Source of the DNA: Streptomyces cadmiisoli
GTDB lineage: Bacteria > Actinomycetota > Actinomycetes > Streptomycetales > Streptomycetaceae
NCBI RefSeq assembly: GCF_003261055.1
Contig: NZ_CP030073.1
Location: 7,626,001 to 7,690,000, forward strand
Length of the DNA stretch: 64,000 nucleotides
Reading direction: 5' to 3'
Positions 17,963 to 26,859 of this stretch are shown piece after piece. The stretch's first letter is position 1. Each line of letters starts with the position of its first letter. The notes beneath the pieces are model-generated. The model ran no database searches, was not told the origin of the DNA, and saw only the letters and a program-made list of their open reading frames with translations. A program made the position numbers and the translations under genes.

Positions 17963-19207
17963 ATGAGCGGCAAGGCGGACCCCCGGACGGCGGGGGATGG
18001 GACCACCTCCAGGACGCGGCTTGACCGGGGGCGCGGCGCGCTCGGACCCGCGTTGGAGCTCGTGCACACCGGGCGTGCCCCGACCCGTGCCGTGCTCACC
18101 GCCGAACTCGGCGTCACCCGGGCCACGGCCGGCGCGGTGGCCGCGGAGCTGGAGGCGCTGGGCCTGATCCGGGTCGACGCCAGGCCCGGCGCCGCCGCAG
18201 GATCCCAGGGCCGCCCCTCGCACCGGCTCGAACTCGCCGAGGAAGGGCCGGTGGCGCTCGCCGCCCAGGTGCACGCCGACGGGTTCCGGGCGGCCCTGGT
18301 CGGCCTCGGCGGCCGGATCGTGGCGACCGCGCCCGGCTGCGAGGCCGTCGACGCCGACCCGGCGAAGGTGCTCGGCTCCGTCGTGGAGGCCGGCGCCGAA
18401 CTGCTGCGCGAGACCGGGCGCCGGTGCGTGGGCGCCGGGCTCGCCGTGCCGTCGGCGGTCGCCGAGCCGGAGGGCCTGGCGCTGAATCCGCTGCACCTGG
18501 CGTGGCCGCCGGGCGCGCCCGTACGGGAGATCTTCGCGGAGTGCGTGCGTACCGCCGGCATCACGGGGCCCGCGTTCGCGGCCAACGATGTCAACCTGGC
18601 CGCGCTCGCCGAGCACCGGCACGGCGCCGGGCGCGGCGCCCGCGACCTGCTGTGCGTGGCCACCGGGCACCGGGGGGTCGGCGGCGCGCTGGTGCTCGAC
18701 GGACGGCTGCACACGGGCAGTTCGGGCCTGGCGCTCGAAGTCGGCCACCTCACCGTCAACCCCGAGGGCCGTCCCTGCCACTGCGGCAGCCGCGGCTGCC
18801 TCGACGTCGAGGCCGACCCGCTGGCCTTCCTCACGACGGCGGACCGCGTGCCGGGCCCCGAGGTCTCGTTGCTCCAGCAGGCCAACGACCTGATCCGGCA
18901 CGAGTACGCCGACCCGGCCGTACGCACCGCCGTCGAGGCCCTCATCGATCGCCTGGGCCTGGGGCTGGCCGGTCTGGTCAACATCCTCAACCCCGACCGG
19001 ATCATCCTCGGCGGCCTGCACCGCACCCTGCTGGACGCGAACCCCGACCGGCTGCGCGCGGTCGTCGCCGACCGCAGCCTGTGGGGCCGCAGCGGCGGAG
19101 TCCCCATCCTGGCCTGCTCCCTGGACCACAACAGCCTGGTCGGCGCGGCGGAGTTGGCGTGGCAGCCGGTGCTGGACGATCCGCTGGCAGCACTGACCCC
19201 ACGCTGA
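17963..19207 (+). CDS. ROK-family transcriptional regulator/sugar kinase
   Basis: A 414-aa protein. An N-terminal winged helix (LGVTRATAGAVAAELEALGL, about residues 45-65) is joined to a ROK domain with ANDVNLAALAEHRHG (catalytic Asp region), GLALEVGHLTVNPEGRPC and the zinc motif CHCGSRGC. Because the kinase Asp and zinc motif are kept, it might phosphorylate its sugar. Most helix-turn-helix ROK proteins (NagC, XylR types) act as repressors instead. It begins 24 bp after alkB. No sugar operon adjoins it, so the ligand is unknown. Confidence 0.9.
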   Translation: MSGKADPRTAGDGTTSRTRLDRGRGALGPALELVHTGRAPTRAVLTAELGVTRATAGAVAAELEALGLIRVDARPGAAAGSQGRPSHRLELAEEGPVALAAQVHADGFRAALVGLGGRIVATAPGCEAVDADPAKVLGSVVEAGAELLRETGRRCVGAGLAVPSAVAEPEGLALNPLHLAWPPGAPVREIFAECVRTAGITGPAFAANDVNLAALAEHRHGAGRGARDLLCVATGHRGVGGALVLDGRLHTGSSGLALEVGHLTVNPEGRPCHCGSRGCLDVEADPLAFLTTADRVPGPEVSLLQQANDLIRHEYADPAVRTAVEALIDRLGLGLAGLVNILNPDRIILGGLHRTLLDANPDRLRAVVADRSLWGRSGGVPILACSLDHNSLVGAAELAWQPVLDDPLAALTPR

Positions 19208-19661
19208 GGATCACGGCTCCCAGGGCCGCGCCCTCGCCGGGCACGGGGCCGGTGCGCGCGAGCGACGCGTCGGCGACCGACGGCTGATCCGACAGCACGG
19301 CCCGCGCGCCGTCGTCGGCCGGAGAGCCGGCGACTCGCGCTTCCCGCGCGGGGCGGGGCCCGGTCTCCCCGTCGCCTGGCCGCCGCCTGCATCGTCCGGC
19401 CCGACCGTCGTGGCCGGTCGCCCCGCCGCGCGCAGCGCCCTGCTCGCCGTGACCGATCGCCCCGCACGATCACCGCGCTGGTTCCCGTGCCGTCCGCGAG
19501 GGCGCCGCCTCGCGGACCCGAGGAAGCAACCGCGGCACGCGCGCGTACTCCCCGAGAGGTACCCGCACTGCCGCTGGCCGTACGACGACCCGGACCCCGG
19601 TGCCGGGCGAGGCTCAGGACATCGACGAAAGCCCCGTGGACACGACCGGAGATGACTCAAG
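19208..19661. other. Non-coding stretch
   Basis: 454 bases between the ROK regulator and the SHOCT gene. Frames here lack ribosome sites and family features. I found no convincing promoter box or hairpin. Confidence 0.5.
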
Positions 19662-19952
19662 ATGCAGACCCTCGCACACTGGGACGGCGGCCCCGGGCCG
19701 TGGATCCTGCTTTTCCCGCTGATCTGGGCGGCCGTGACCGTGGGCGCCGTCACCGTTCTGCGCCGCACCGTCCGGAGCGGCCGCGGCGCGCCGTGGCACG
19801 CCGCACGGAGCACGCGGCCGGCCGGCGACTCGCCCGTCGCCGTGCTCGGCCGCCGCTTCGCCTCCGGCGAGATCGACGAGGACGAGTACTGGCGCCGGCT
19901 GTCGGTGCTGGAGGAGCAGTTCGGCCGTACGGGCAGGAGCGATGCCGTCTGA
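19662..19952 (+). CDS. SHOCT-domain membrane protein
   Basis: A 96-aa protein. One transmembrane helix (about residues 13-33, WILLFPLIWAAVTVGAVTVL) is followed by a basic linker and a C-terminal SHOCT motif (LGRRFASGEIDEDEYWRRLSV in parts, residues 64-84). SHOCT is a short oligomerisation helix common on actinobacterial membrane proteins. The cellular role is unknown. It stands alone, with a weak ribosome site before the ATG. Confidence 0.85.
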   Translation: MQTLAHWDGGPGPWILLFPLIWAAVTVGAVTVLRRTVRSGRGAPWHAARSTRPAGDSPVAVLGRRFASGEIDEDEYWRRLSVLEEQFGRTGRSDAV

Positions 19953-20159
19953 CCGGTACGCCGGCGTCCGTCACCGGGACGGCCCGGGTCGCCGACGCCG
20001 TCGAGGGCCACGGCACCGGCCGCACCGAGCCGCGACGCGGCAGGGACGGGACCCGGCTCGCGGACGACACCGGGTCCCGGCCACCACGCGGTCGGCCTCA
20101 CCGCCGGGTCCCGGTCACCGCCCGGACGGGCCCGTCACCCGGTCCGGCTCACCGCCCGG

Positions 20160-20684
20160 TCAGCCGACAACGGCCGACCGGGCGGGAGCATGTTCGGGCG
20201 TACGGCCGACGGGTTCGACCTCGGCGAACCTGTGCACGGGCTCCGCGGCCTTGCGGCGCGCCGGGCGGAGCGGTGCCATCGCCGCGGGCGGGGCCGTCGG
20301 CAGCGTGAACCAGACGACCTTGCCCTTGTCACCGTCCGGCCGCACACCCCAGCTCTCGCTGAGCGCGGCCACCATCGCGAGCCCGCGCCCGCAGGTGGCC
20401 AGCGGATCCGCGTCCCCGACCACCGGGAGGCGGGGATCGCCGTCGCGCACCGACACCGTGAGCCGGCCGAGCAGCAGCTCGATCTCCACGGTGCAGGTCT
20501 TGTCCGGTTGGGCGTGCCGGTGGACGTTCGACAGCAGCTCCGTCACACCGAGCGCCGCTCGGTCTATGAGGGGATCCAGATGCCAGTAGCGCAACTGCGC
20601 AGATACGATTCTGCGGACCTGGCCGATCCGCGACGGCAGGGCTTGGAGCTCCACCGTGCAGTGCCTGCTTGGGTGACTGATCAC
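20160..20684 (-). CDS. RsbW-like ATP-binding regulator (anti-sigma factor/kinase type)
   Basis: A 174-aa HATPase_c protein beginning VISHPSRHCTVELQALPSRI. It has an N-box (GVTELLSNVHRHAQPD) and a G-box (CGRGLAMVAALSESWGV), and no membrane or dimerisation segment. This is the single-domain type numerous in Streptomyces, thought to act as anti-sigma factors or serine kinases of anti-anti-sigma factors. GTG 20684 has GGGGAG eight bases upstream, and a longer start gives an untypical N-terminus. The C-terminal 35 residues are disordered and basic. No sigma factor is adjacent, so its partner is elsewhere. Confidence 0.86.
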   Translation of the reverse strand: MISHPSRHCTVELQALPSRIGQVRRIVSAQLRYWHLDPLIDRAALGVTELLSNVHRHAQPDKTCTVEIELLLGRLTVSVRDGDPRLPVVGDADPLATCGRGLAMVAALSESWGVRPDGDKGKVVWFTLPTAPPAAMAPLRPARRKAAEPVHRFAEVEPVGRTPEHAPARSAVVG

Positions 20685-21043
20685 GGCTGCGACTCCCCGA
20701 CGTGAGGTCCGGAAGAACACGAAGTTCGGATCCAGCAGCGCGCCAGTGGGAACGGGCCGCATGCTGTCATGACCGGCGGCTGGTTCGCAGCGTTATCGCC
20801 GGTAAACCCAGAGTGACGTGAGACCAGAGTGACGCAAGGGGTCCCGCGCCGCAACTCGCGGACACCGGACGACCCATGGCCAGCGCAGCGGCGGCCCGCT
20901 CGGCTCGCGGTCGCTCGGCTGCCGTCGCTCATGACGGCGCTGTGGCCACGACCCGCCGCCACCGCACCGGCGCGGGCGCCGTGCGTGCGGGCGGCCCGGT
21001 CGCCCGGCGCCGCCGGTCCCCGGCCGCGCCGCCCCGGCGCCGC

Positions 21044-21367
21044 TCAGCCGCCATGGTGAGCGGCCCTGCGCACGGCTTCGATGAAGCGGCGCGCCGCGGG
21101 TGGCCCCGGCTCTCCCGGCGCGGGGTCGCGCTCGCCCAGGGTGAGCGAGTAGCGCTTGCCGTTGAGGTCGGCGAGCGCGCGGTCCTCGGAGGCGAACCAC
21201 GGCCTCGACGCCCGCACCGCCTGCACCGGTGCGCTGTCGATCTCGCTGCCGTAGCTGGTCAGCAACTCCAGCCTGCCGTCGTTGATCCGGACCTGCCCGG
21301 CCCGGGTGAGCGAGCGCAGGCCCTTCCCGATCCGCACGCCCATGGCCGTGAACTCCGGCTCCGCCAT
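21044..21367 (-). CDS. Conserved hypothetical protein, 107 aa
   Basis: Starts [20 protein letters not shown]. It is soluble, with no signal or membrane segment, and mixes beta-prone stretches ([20 protein letters not shown], then [11 protein letters not shown]) with a C-terminal amphipathic helix. The pattern resembles short actinobacterial proteins of unknown function with a small beta-barrel. Coding is supported by the third-position GC bias and a clean start. I do not recognise the family. Confidence 0.7.
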   Translation of the reverse strand: MAEPEFTAMGVRIGKGLRSLTRAGQVRINDGRLELLTSYGSEIDSAPVQAVRASRPWFASEDRALADLNGKRYSLTLGERDPAPGEPGPPAARRFIEAVRRAAHHGG

Positions 21368-21554
21368 GCGTTCCTGCCCCCTCGTCGCACGTGGCTTCCT
21401 GTCCGGCCGCGGTTTTCGTCCCGCGCCGTGCAGTCTGCCCGTCGGTGAAGTCGCGCACCAGTACGCGCGCCCCCGCCACCCGGAGCACTCGTCTGAATGC
21501 GCCCCCGTCGGCGCGCCGGGGGCGCGCGCCGGACGACGCCCGCCCCAGCGCCGT

Positions 21555-21571
21555 CTTTGAGCCGCTCAAAG
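21555..21571. promoter_or_regulatory. 17-bp perfect palindrome upstream of the cysteine synthase-fold gene
   Basis: CTTTGAGC and GCTCAAAG flank one central C. The palindrome lies 95 bases before the GTG at 21667, in a locally AT-richer stretch that also has two direct GTTTATG copies (21576 and 21605 regions). It is probably an operator; the protein that binds is unknown. Confidence 0.5.
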
Positions 21572-21666
21572 ATGCGTTTATGCAGGTGAGAAGCGTGCAC
21601 AAGCTGTTTATGATCGGAGTGTCGGCCGCGCCTCACGCCGTCTCCGCGAGCCAAAGGAGCCCCGTC

Positions 21667-22839
21667 GTGACCACCCCGCAGCAGATCCGGACCGGCGCCA
21701 CCCTCGACATCGACCACAGCGACGTCGACTACCGTGACTGGCTGAAAGAGGCCGTCCGCAAGGTGCAGGCCGACGCCAACCGCTCGGCCGACACCCATCT
21801 GCTCCGCTTCCCGCTGCCGGACCGCTGGGGCATCGACCTGTACCTCAAGGACGAGTCCACCCATCCGACCGGCAGCCTCAAGCACCGGCTCGCCCGCTCA
21901 CTCTTCCTGTACGGCCTGTGCAACGGCTGGATCCGGCCGGATCGCCCGGTGATCGAGGCCTCCAGCGGCTCCACGGCGGTCTCCGAGGCGTATTTCGCGA
22001 AGCTGGTCGGCGTGCCCTTCATCGCCGTCATGCCGCGGACCACGAGTGCCGAGAAGTGCCGCCTGATCGAGTTCCACGGCGGGCGGTGCCACTTCGTGAA
22101 CGACCCGCGCACGATGTACGAGGAGGCCGCACGCCTCGCGGCCGACTCCGGCGGCCACTACATGGACCAGTTCACCTACGCCGAGCGGGCCACGGACTGG
22201 CGCGGCAACAACAACATCGCCGAATCCATCTTCCGTCAGCTGAAGTTGGAGCGGTTCCCGGAGCCCGCGTGGATCGTCGCCACGGCCGGCACCGGCGGCA
22301 CCTCGGCGACCATCGCGCGCTACGTCCACTACATGCAGTACGACACGCGTGTGTGCGTGGCCGACCCGGAGAACTCGTGCTTCTTCGAGGGCTGGACCAC
22401 CGGCGATCCGGACGTCACCTGCGACTGCGGTTCCCGTATCGAGGGCATCGGCAGGCCCCGGATGGAACCCAGCTTCGTACCCGGCGCCGTCGACCGGATG
22501 ATGAAGGTGCCCGACGCGGCGACCGTCGCCGCCGTCCGCGCGCTGGAGCGGGCCATCGGCCGCAAGGCGGGCGGCTCGACCGGAACCGGCCTGTGGAGCG
22601 CCCTGAAGATCGTCGCCGAGATGGTCGACGCGGGTCGGACCGGCAGCGTGGTCACGCTCCTGTGCGACCCGGGGGACCGTTACCTCGACAAGTACTACTC
22701 GGACACCTGGCTCGACGAACAGGGCCTGGACATCACTCCGTACGCGGCGGCGATCGAGACCCTGCTGGACACGGGCGCCTGGCCGGACTGGGCGTTCACC
22801 GGGCGAGCCGCAGGTCCAGCGCCGTCACGGCGCCCCTGA
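21667..22839 (+). CDS. PLP-dependent cysteine synthase-family enzyme (Cds1-like cysteine desulfhydrase)
   Basis: A 390-aa fold-type II PLP enzyme. The PLP Lys is in the family motif [16 protein letters not shown]; a Ser/Thr-rich loop [17 protein letters not shown] and the glycine-rich [14 protein letters not shown] bind cofactor phosphate. The length and the second half ([19 protein letters not shown]) fit the actinobacterial group near mycobacterial Cds1, which cleaves cysteine to sulfide, ammonia and pyruvate. An O-acetylserine sulfhydrylase role cannot be excluded. GTG 21667 follows AAAGGAG. A 17-bp palindrome upstream suggests regulated expression. The 3' end overlaps the SRPBCC gene by 44 bp. 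Confidence 0.86.
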   Translation: MTTPQQIRTGATLDIDHSDVDYRDWLKEAVRKVQADANRSADTHLLRFPLPDRWGIDLYLKDESTHPTGSLKHRLARSLFLYGLCNGWIRPDRPVIEASSGSTAVSEAYFAKLVGVPFIAVMPRTTSAEKCRLIEFHGGRCHFVNDPRTMYEEAARLAADSGGHYMDQFTYAERATDWRGNNNIAESIFRQLKLERFPEPAWIVATAGTGGTSATIARYVHYMQYDTRVCVADPENSCFFEGWTTGDPDVTCDCGSRIEGIGRPRMEPSFVPGAVDRMMKVPDAATVAAVRALERAIGRKAGGSTGTGLWSALKIVAEMVDAGRTGSVVTLLCDPGDRYLDKYYSDTWLDEQGLDITPYAAAIETLLDTGAWPDWAFTGRAAGPAPSRRP

Positions 22840-23266
22840 ACGCCCGGCCGAGACCCGGCCCCGCCAGCCTGAGGGCCAGCCGGAACGCCGGTGTCCCGTC
22901 GGTGGCGAACGTCCACTGCACGCGCGTGCCGGTACCGGCGGGCGCGAGCCGCCACTCCTCGGCCAGCGCGCGGGCGCCCGGCGCGTTGGTCTCGTCGACG
23001 CGGTAGGCGTACACCTCGGGCTCCTTCGCCACGAGTATCGTCTCCGCGAACCGGGTGCCGCCCCTCAGCCGGATCTCCCGTCCGGCCCCGTCATCGGTGG
23101 GCCGGGCCCGCGTCACCGCCGAGAACCACTCCGTCCAGCCGGGCACGTCATCGGCGAGAGCCCGGTAGACCGCCTGCGGGGGAGCGGCGACCTCCCGGGC
23201 GAAGACCAGCCGCACGGGTGCGGTCCGGACGAAGTCGATCTCCACCGGACGCAGACGGCGAGCCAT
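22796..23266 (-). CDS. SRPBCC/polyketide cyclase-like small-ligand protein
   Basis: A 156-aa START/Bet v1-like domain. It has the helix [22 protein letters not shown], then strands with [14 protein letters not shown] and [13 protein letters not shown], and the C-terminal helix [19 protein letters not shown]. These proteins form a hydrophobic pocket and bind lipids or act as cyclases or stress proteins. No catalytic signature is recognisable. ATG 23266 gives [15 protein letters not shown]. It converges on the PLP enzyme with a 44-bp overlap, which implies antisense transcripts. Confidence 0.85.
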   Translation of the reverse strand: MARRLRPVEIDFVRTAPVRLVFAREVAAPPQAVYRALADDVPGWTEWFSAVTRARPTDDGAGREIRLRGGTRFAETILVAKEPEVYAYRVDETNAPGARALAEEWRLAPAGTGTRVQWTFATDGTPAFRLALRLAGPGLGRAFRGAVTALDLRLAR

Positions 23267-23348
23267 GCGGAACCCCCTGTACGGCGGGCGGGAACAGGGC
23301 AGCCCACCCTAGCTGGCTGCCCGTCAGGTGTCTGCGCCGCGGACGCCC

Positions 23349-24179
23349 CTAGAGGTCGTCCGCGTCCTCCTCCTCGCCCGCGACCACCAGGTGCCGCAGG
23401 TGCTCCGAGACCTCCGCGCGGGCCTCGGCGGGCAGTCCCGCGTCGGTGACCAGCGTGTCCACCTGGTCCAGCGCGGCGAACGAACTCAGGCCCACCGTGC
23501 CCCACTTGGTGTGGTCGGCGACCACCACGACCCGCCGCGCCGACTGCACCAGACGCCGGTTGGTCTCCGCCTCGGCGAGGTTCGGCGTCGACAGCCCGGC
23601 CTCCGTCGATATGCCGTGCACGCCGAGGAACAGCACATCGAAGTGGAGCGCCGCGATCGCCTGGTCGGCCACCGGGCCCACCAGCGAGTCGGACGGCGTG
23701 CGCACCCCGCCCGTCAGCACCACCGTGGCCGAGCCCTGGCGCTGTCCGGAGGAACGCTGCGCGGCGTGGAACACGTCCGCCACCCGCACCGAGTTGGTGA
23801 CCACCGTCAGGTCGGGCACCTCGACCAGATGCTGCGCCAGCGCGTACGTGGTCGTGCCGCCCGACAGGGCGATCGCGGAGCCGGGCGCGACCAACTGCGC
23901 CGCGGCCCTGGCGATGTCCTCCTTGGCGCTGAGCTCCAGACCCGACTTGGCCTCGAAGCCCGGCTCGTGCGTGCTCGCCTCCACCACCGGGACGGCACCG
24001 CCGTGAACCTTCTCCAGAACACCCTGGCGGGCCAGCGCGTCGAGATCGCGGCGGACCGTCATGTCCGACACGCCGAGCTTGCGGGTCAGCTCGTTGACAC
24101 GGACACCACCGCGACGCCGCACCTCTTCCAGGATCAAGGCGCGGCGCTGCTCCGCGAGGAGGTTCTGATTCTCACTCAC
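23349..24179 (-). CDS. DeoR/GlpR-family transcriptional regulator
   Basis: A 276-aa protein. The helix-turn-helix (RVNELTRKLGVSDMTVRRDL, about residues 26-45) is followed by the DeoR effector domain with IALSGGTTTYALAQHL, GGVRTPSDSLVGPVAD and RRVVVVADHTKWGTVG. GTG 24179 follows GGAG by five bases; a longer reading to 24302 is implausible. It should repress a sugar-phosphate operon, but neither neighbour is a sugar gene, so it probably acts in trans. It is a different branch from the DeoR protein at 13284. Confidence 0.88.
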   Translation of the reverse strand: MSENQNLLAEQRRALILEEVRRRGGVRVNELTRKLGVSDMTVRRDLDALARQGVLEKVHGGAVPVVEASTHEPGFEAKSGLELSAKEDIARAAAQLVAPGSAIALSGGTTTYALAQHLVEVPDLTVVTNSVRVADVFHAAQRSSGQRQGSATVVLTGGVRTPSDSLVGPVADQAIAALHFDVLFLGVHGISTEAGLSTPNLAEAETNRRLVQSARRVVVVADHTKWGTVGLSSFAALDQVDTLVTDAGLPAEARAEVSEHLRHLVVAGEEEDADDL

Positions 24180-24466
24180 GTACGCTCCGGTCCTTTCCTC
24201 AAGCCCGTCGACATGCTCTCGCACCCGCTCCGACAAGGACGTTCCCGCGGCCCCGGTGCGTCGGCGTCCCATATTCGCACGGGTCGCCCCGCGTCGCGCC
24301 ACCGGTTGCCCGACGCGAACATGTCACTTGCGTCTCATCCTTTGTCTCGACTGTCACACAGATCGGGGAGATTCGGTGACGAAGGGTGTGCGACCCGGCG
24401 TCCGGCCGAGATCCTGGAGTCCGCACCGACAGACACCGTCGGCAGGTCACGGGGGAAGTGCAACAA

Positions 24467-26833
24467 GTGCAACGAGCGGAACGCGCGCAGGGACGTCCGG
24501 GGAGCGAGGGGGCCGACGGTCCCGCCGAGCGGTCCGGGGACACCGGGTCGGCCCTGGAACTGCTGGTGCACGGGGTGGGTGGCGCCACGCCCGAGCGCAT
24601 GCTGGACGACCCGCACACCGTGCGGGTCTCCGGCGACGACACTGCCGCCGTCTTCCGGCGCGCGGTCGACGCCGAGGCGGACTCCGGCAGCGGCTTTGCC
24701 GCGCCGGCCGGACGGGACGGCGTCCGCGACGGGCGGCCGGTGCCCGAGGCGTACGTCTGGTGCAACCTCACCTCCGGCAACGGCGCCCGGGCCCTGTGGC
24801 TGCTCCTCCTGCCGTTCATGGTGGTCAACCTCGCCCACTGGATGCGCCCGACCGCGCGGGGCCGGGCCCGGACCGTGCGGCTGTACGGACTGCTGGTCCG
24901 CCTTCTCGGACTGACGCTCACGGTGCTCCTCGTCGCGGCCGCCTGCGAGGTCGCGCTCGATCTGACGGCCTGGCAGTGCGCGGGCACCCGCGCGTGCGCC
25001 GAACGGCACACCTGGCTGGGCTTCCTGTCACCCGCGCAGTCCGACGCCGGCTGGTGGAGCGCGCCGGGCCGCAGGCTCGCCCTGGCGTCCCTGCCGCCCG
25101 CCGCCCTGGTCGGCCTGCTGTGGTACCTGTCCCGCCGGACCTGGGCCGCGTACGAGTCGGAGCAGCCGCTGTCCCGCGCGTCCGACGCCGACGAGGACAC
25201 CGACCAGGGCTCACTGGGCCGCCCCGGCTTCTGGTACGGGCGGCGTCTGGTCGCCCGGCTGCGGGGGGCGCACACCGCGGCCGGTCTGCTCACGGTGGCC
25301 GCCGCGGTGGCCGGCGCCGCCGCCCGCCACGACCGGGAGCCGGGCGGGCCGGCCGTCCTGGAGACGCTGGGCGTGCTGCTCCAGGCGGCCCTCGTGCTCT
25401 GCGCGGCGGTCGTGGTGTGGGCGGTGTGCCGGCGGGGCCGCAGCGAGCAGCACCTGGACCGGGGACTCGACGCGCATCTCGTACGGCACCTTCCGCTCGC
25501 CGCCCTCGGCCTGTTCGTCCTCACCCTGGTGCACGCCGGCTGGGCACGCACGGGGTGGGAGTCGGGCGGCCGGCTGCCGGGCGACGCGGCCTTCAGCGGC
25601 GTCGCGCTCGTCCAGGGCCTGCTGGTGATCGTCCTCGGTGTGGTCGCCCACCTGCTGCACCGCACCGACCCCGACCCGCGGGCCGCGATGCGCGGCCTGG
25701 CCGGGCCCGCCGTCGCGATGCTGGCCTGTGCCCTCGGCGCCGTCATGTCGGGCGGCGTCTCCCAACGGGTCGCCGACTGGCTGGACGGCACCCGGGCGTC
25801 CATCCCGGGCGCTCCGGTCCTGCTGACCTGGCAGGCCTCCGTGATTCCCCCGTTGCTGCTCGTCCTGCTCGCGCTGTGCGGCTGGCACGCGTGGCGCACG
25901 CTGGTGCTGGCCCGCGCCGAGCGCACCGTCGTGGAGGACGCCTACCCGGACGAGCGCCGCGACCCCGAACGCACCCGCCGGATCGCCCGTACCCGTGCCA
26001 TGGCCACCCTGACCGACCGCGCACCCCTCTTCGTGGCGGTCGTCTCCGCCGTCAGTCTTCTGCTGGGCACCGCGGCGCTGGTCGGGGCCCTCCGCACGGG
26101 GCAGACCCCGAGCGGGGCCGCCGAGAGCACGCACCCCTTCCTGCACGGCGCCGCGCAGACCGCCCAGGCCCTCGGCTCCTGGCTGATCGGACTCGGCTTC
26201 ATACTGTTCGTCACCTCGGGCCGGCGGGCCTACAAGAACGCCTCCGCACGGCGCACCATCGGCATCCTCTGGGACGTCGGCACCTTCTGGCCGCGCGCCG
26301 CGCATCCCTTCGCCCCGCCCTGCTACGCGGAGCGCGCGGTGCCCGACCTGACGTGGCGGATCACCTCCTGGACACGCACCACCGGCGGACGCCTGGTGAT
26401 CTCCGGCCACTCCCAGGGCAGCGTCCTGGCGGCCGCGGCTGCCTGGCAGCTGACCCCGGCCGTCCGCAAACGGGTCGCCCTGCTGACGTACGGCTCACCG
26501 CTGGAGCGGCTGTACGGCCGCTGGTTCCCCGCACACTTCGGCCCGGCCGCGCTCGCCGCGCTGCACCGCGAGGTGGTCTGCTGGACCAACCTGTACCGGC
26601 TCACCGACCCCATCGGCGGCCCCGTACGGCTGACCGGCGGCCCCGAACCGGCCGTAGACCGCGAGGAGTTGCGGGACCCGCCGGCCCACGGCCGCACCGA
26701 CCGCCACCCGCTGCCCGCACCCGTCCTCGGCCACTCCGACTACCAGGCCGACCCGGCGTTCGCCGAGGAACGCGCCCGACTGCTGGCCCGGCTGCGCCCC
26801 GACGTGCCGGCCCAGCGCCCGGACACGGCCTAG
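24467..26833 (+). CDS. Membrane protein with a split alpha/beta-hydrolase
   Basis: A 788-aa protein. Near the N-terminus is an oxyanion-type motif (LELLVHGVGG, His35), normally found a short way before the nucleophile elbow of an alpha/beta-hydrolase. About 100 residues later come roughly eight to ten hydrophobic segments (from LWLLLLPFMVVNLAH onward to about residue 590). Only then does the hydrolase resume: GHSQGS with Ser649, LTDPIGG with Asp714 and GHSDYQ with His756, a possible catalytic triad. The polypeptide would thus place a cytoplasmic lipase-like domain around a membrane domain. Start is GTG 24467, ten bases after GGGGGA; GTG 24458 is possible. Function and substrate are unknown. 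Confidence 0.85.
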   Translation: MQRAERAQGRPGSEGADGPAERSGDTGSALELLVHGVGGATPERMLDDPHTVRVSGDDTAAVFRRAVDAEADSGSGFAAPAGRDGVRDGRPVPEAYVWCNLTSGNGARALWLLLLPFMVVNLAHWMRPTARGRARTVRLYGLLVRLLGLTLTVLLVAAACEVALDLTAWQCAGTRACAERHTWLGFLSPAQSDAGWWSAPGRRLALASLPPAALVGLLWYLSRRTWAAYESEQPLSRASDADEDTDQGSLGRPGFWYGRRLVARLRGAHTAAGLLTVAAAVAGAAARHDREPGGPAVLETLGVLLQAALVLCAAVVVWAVCRRGRSEQHLDRGLDAHLVRHLPLAALGLFVLTLVHAGWARTGWESGGRLPGDAAFSGVALVQGLLVIVLGVVAHLLHRTDPDPRAAMRGLAGPAVAMLACALGAVMSGGVSQRVADWLDGTRASIPGAPVLLTWQASVIPPLLLVLLALCGWHAWRTLVLARAERTVVEDAYPDERRDPERTRRIARTRAMATLTDRAPLFVAVVSAVSLLLGTAALVGALRTGQTPSGAAESTHPFLHGAAQTAQALGSWLIGLGFILFVTSGRRAYKNASARRTIGILWDVGTFWPRAAHPFAPPCYAERAVPDLTWRITSWTRTTGGRLVISGHSQGSVLAAAAAWQLTPAVRKRVALLTYGSPLERLYGRWFPAHFGPAALAALHREVVCWTNLYRLTDPIGGPVRLTGGPEPAVDREELRDPPAHGRTDRHPLPAPVLGHSDYQADPAFAEERARLLARLRPDVPAQRPDTA

Positions 26834-26835
26834 CA

Positions 26836-26850
26836 GCGGGCGCCGCCCGC
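26836..26850. terminator. Short GC hairpin between convergent genes
   Basis: GCGGGC and GCCCGC arms flank a 3-base loop, directly after the stop of the membrane hydrolase and just before the stop of the convergent AAA gene. It may end transcription from both sides. Confidence 0.4.
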
Positions 26851-26859
26851 GGTGGTCGG

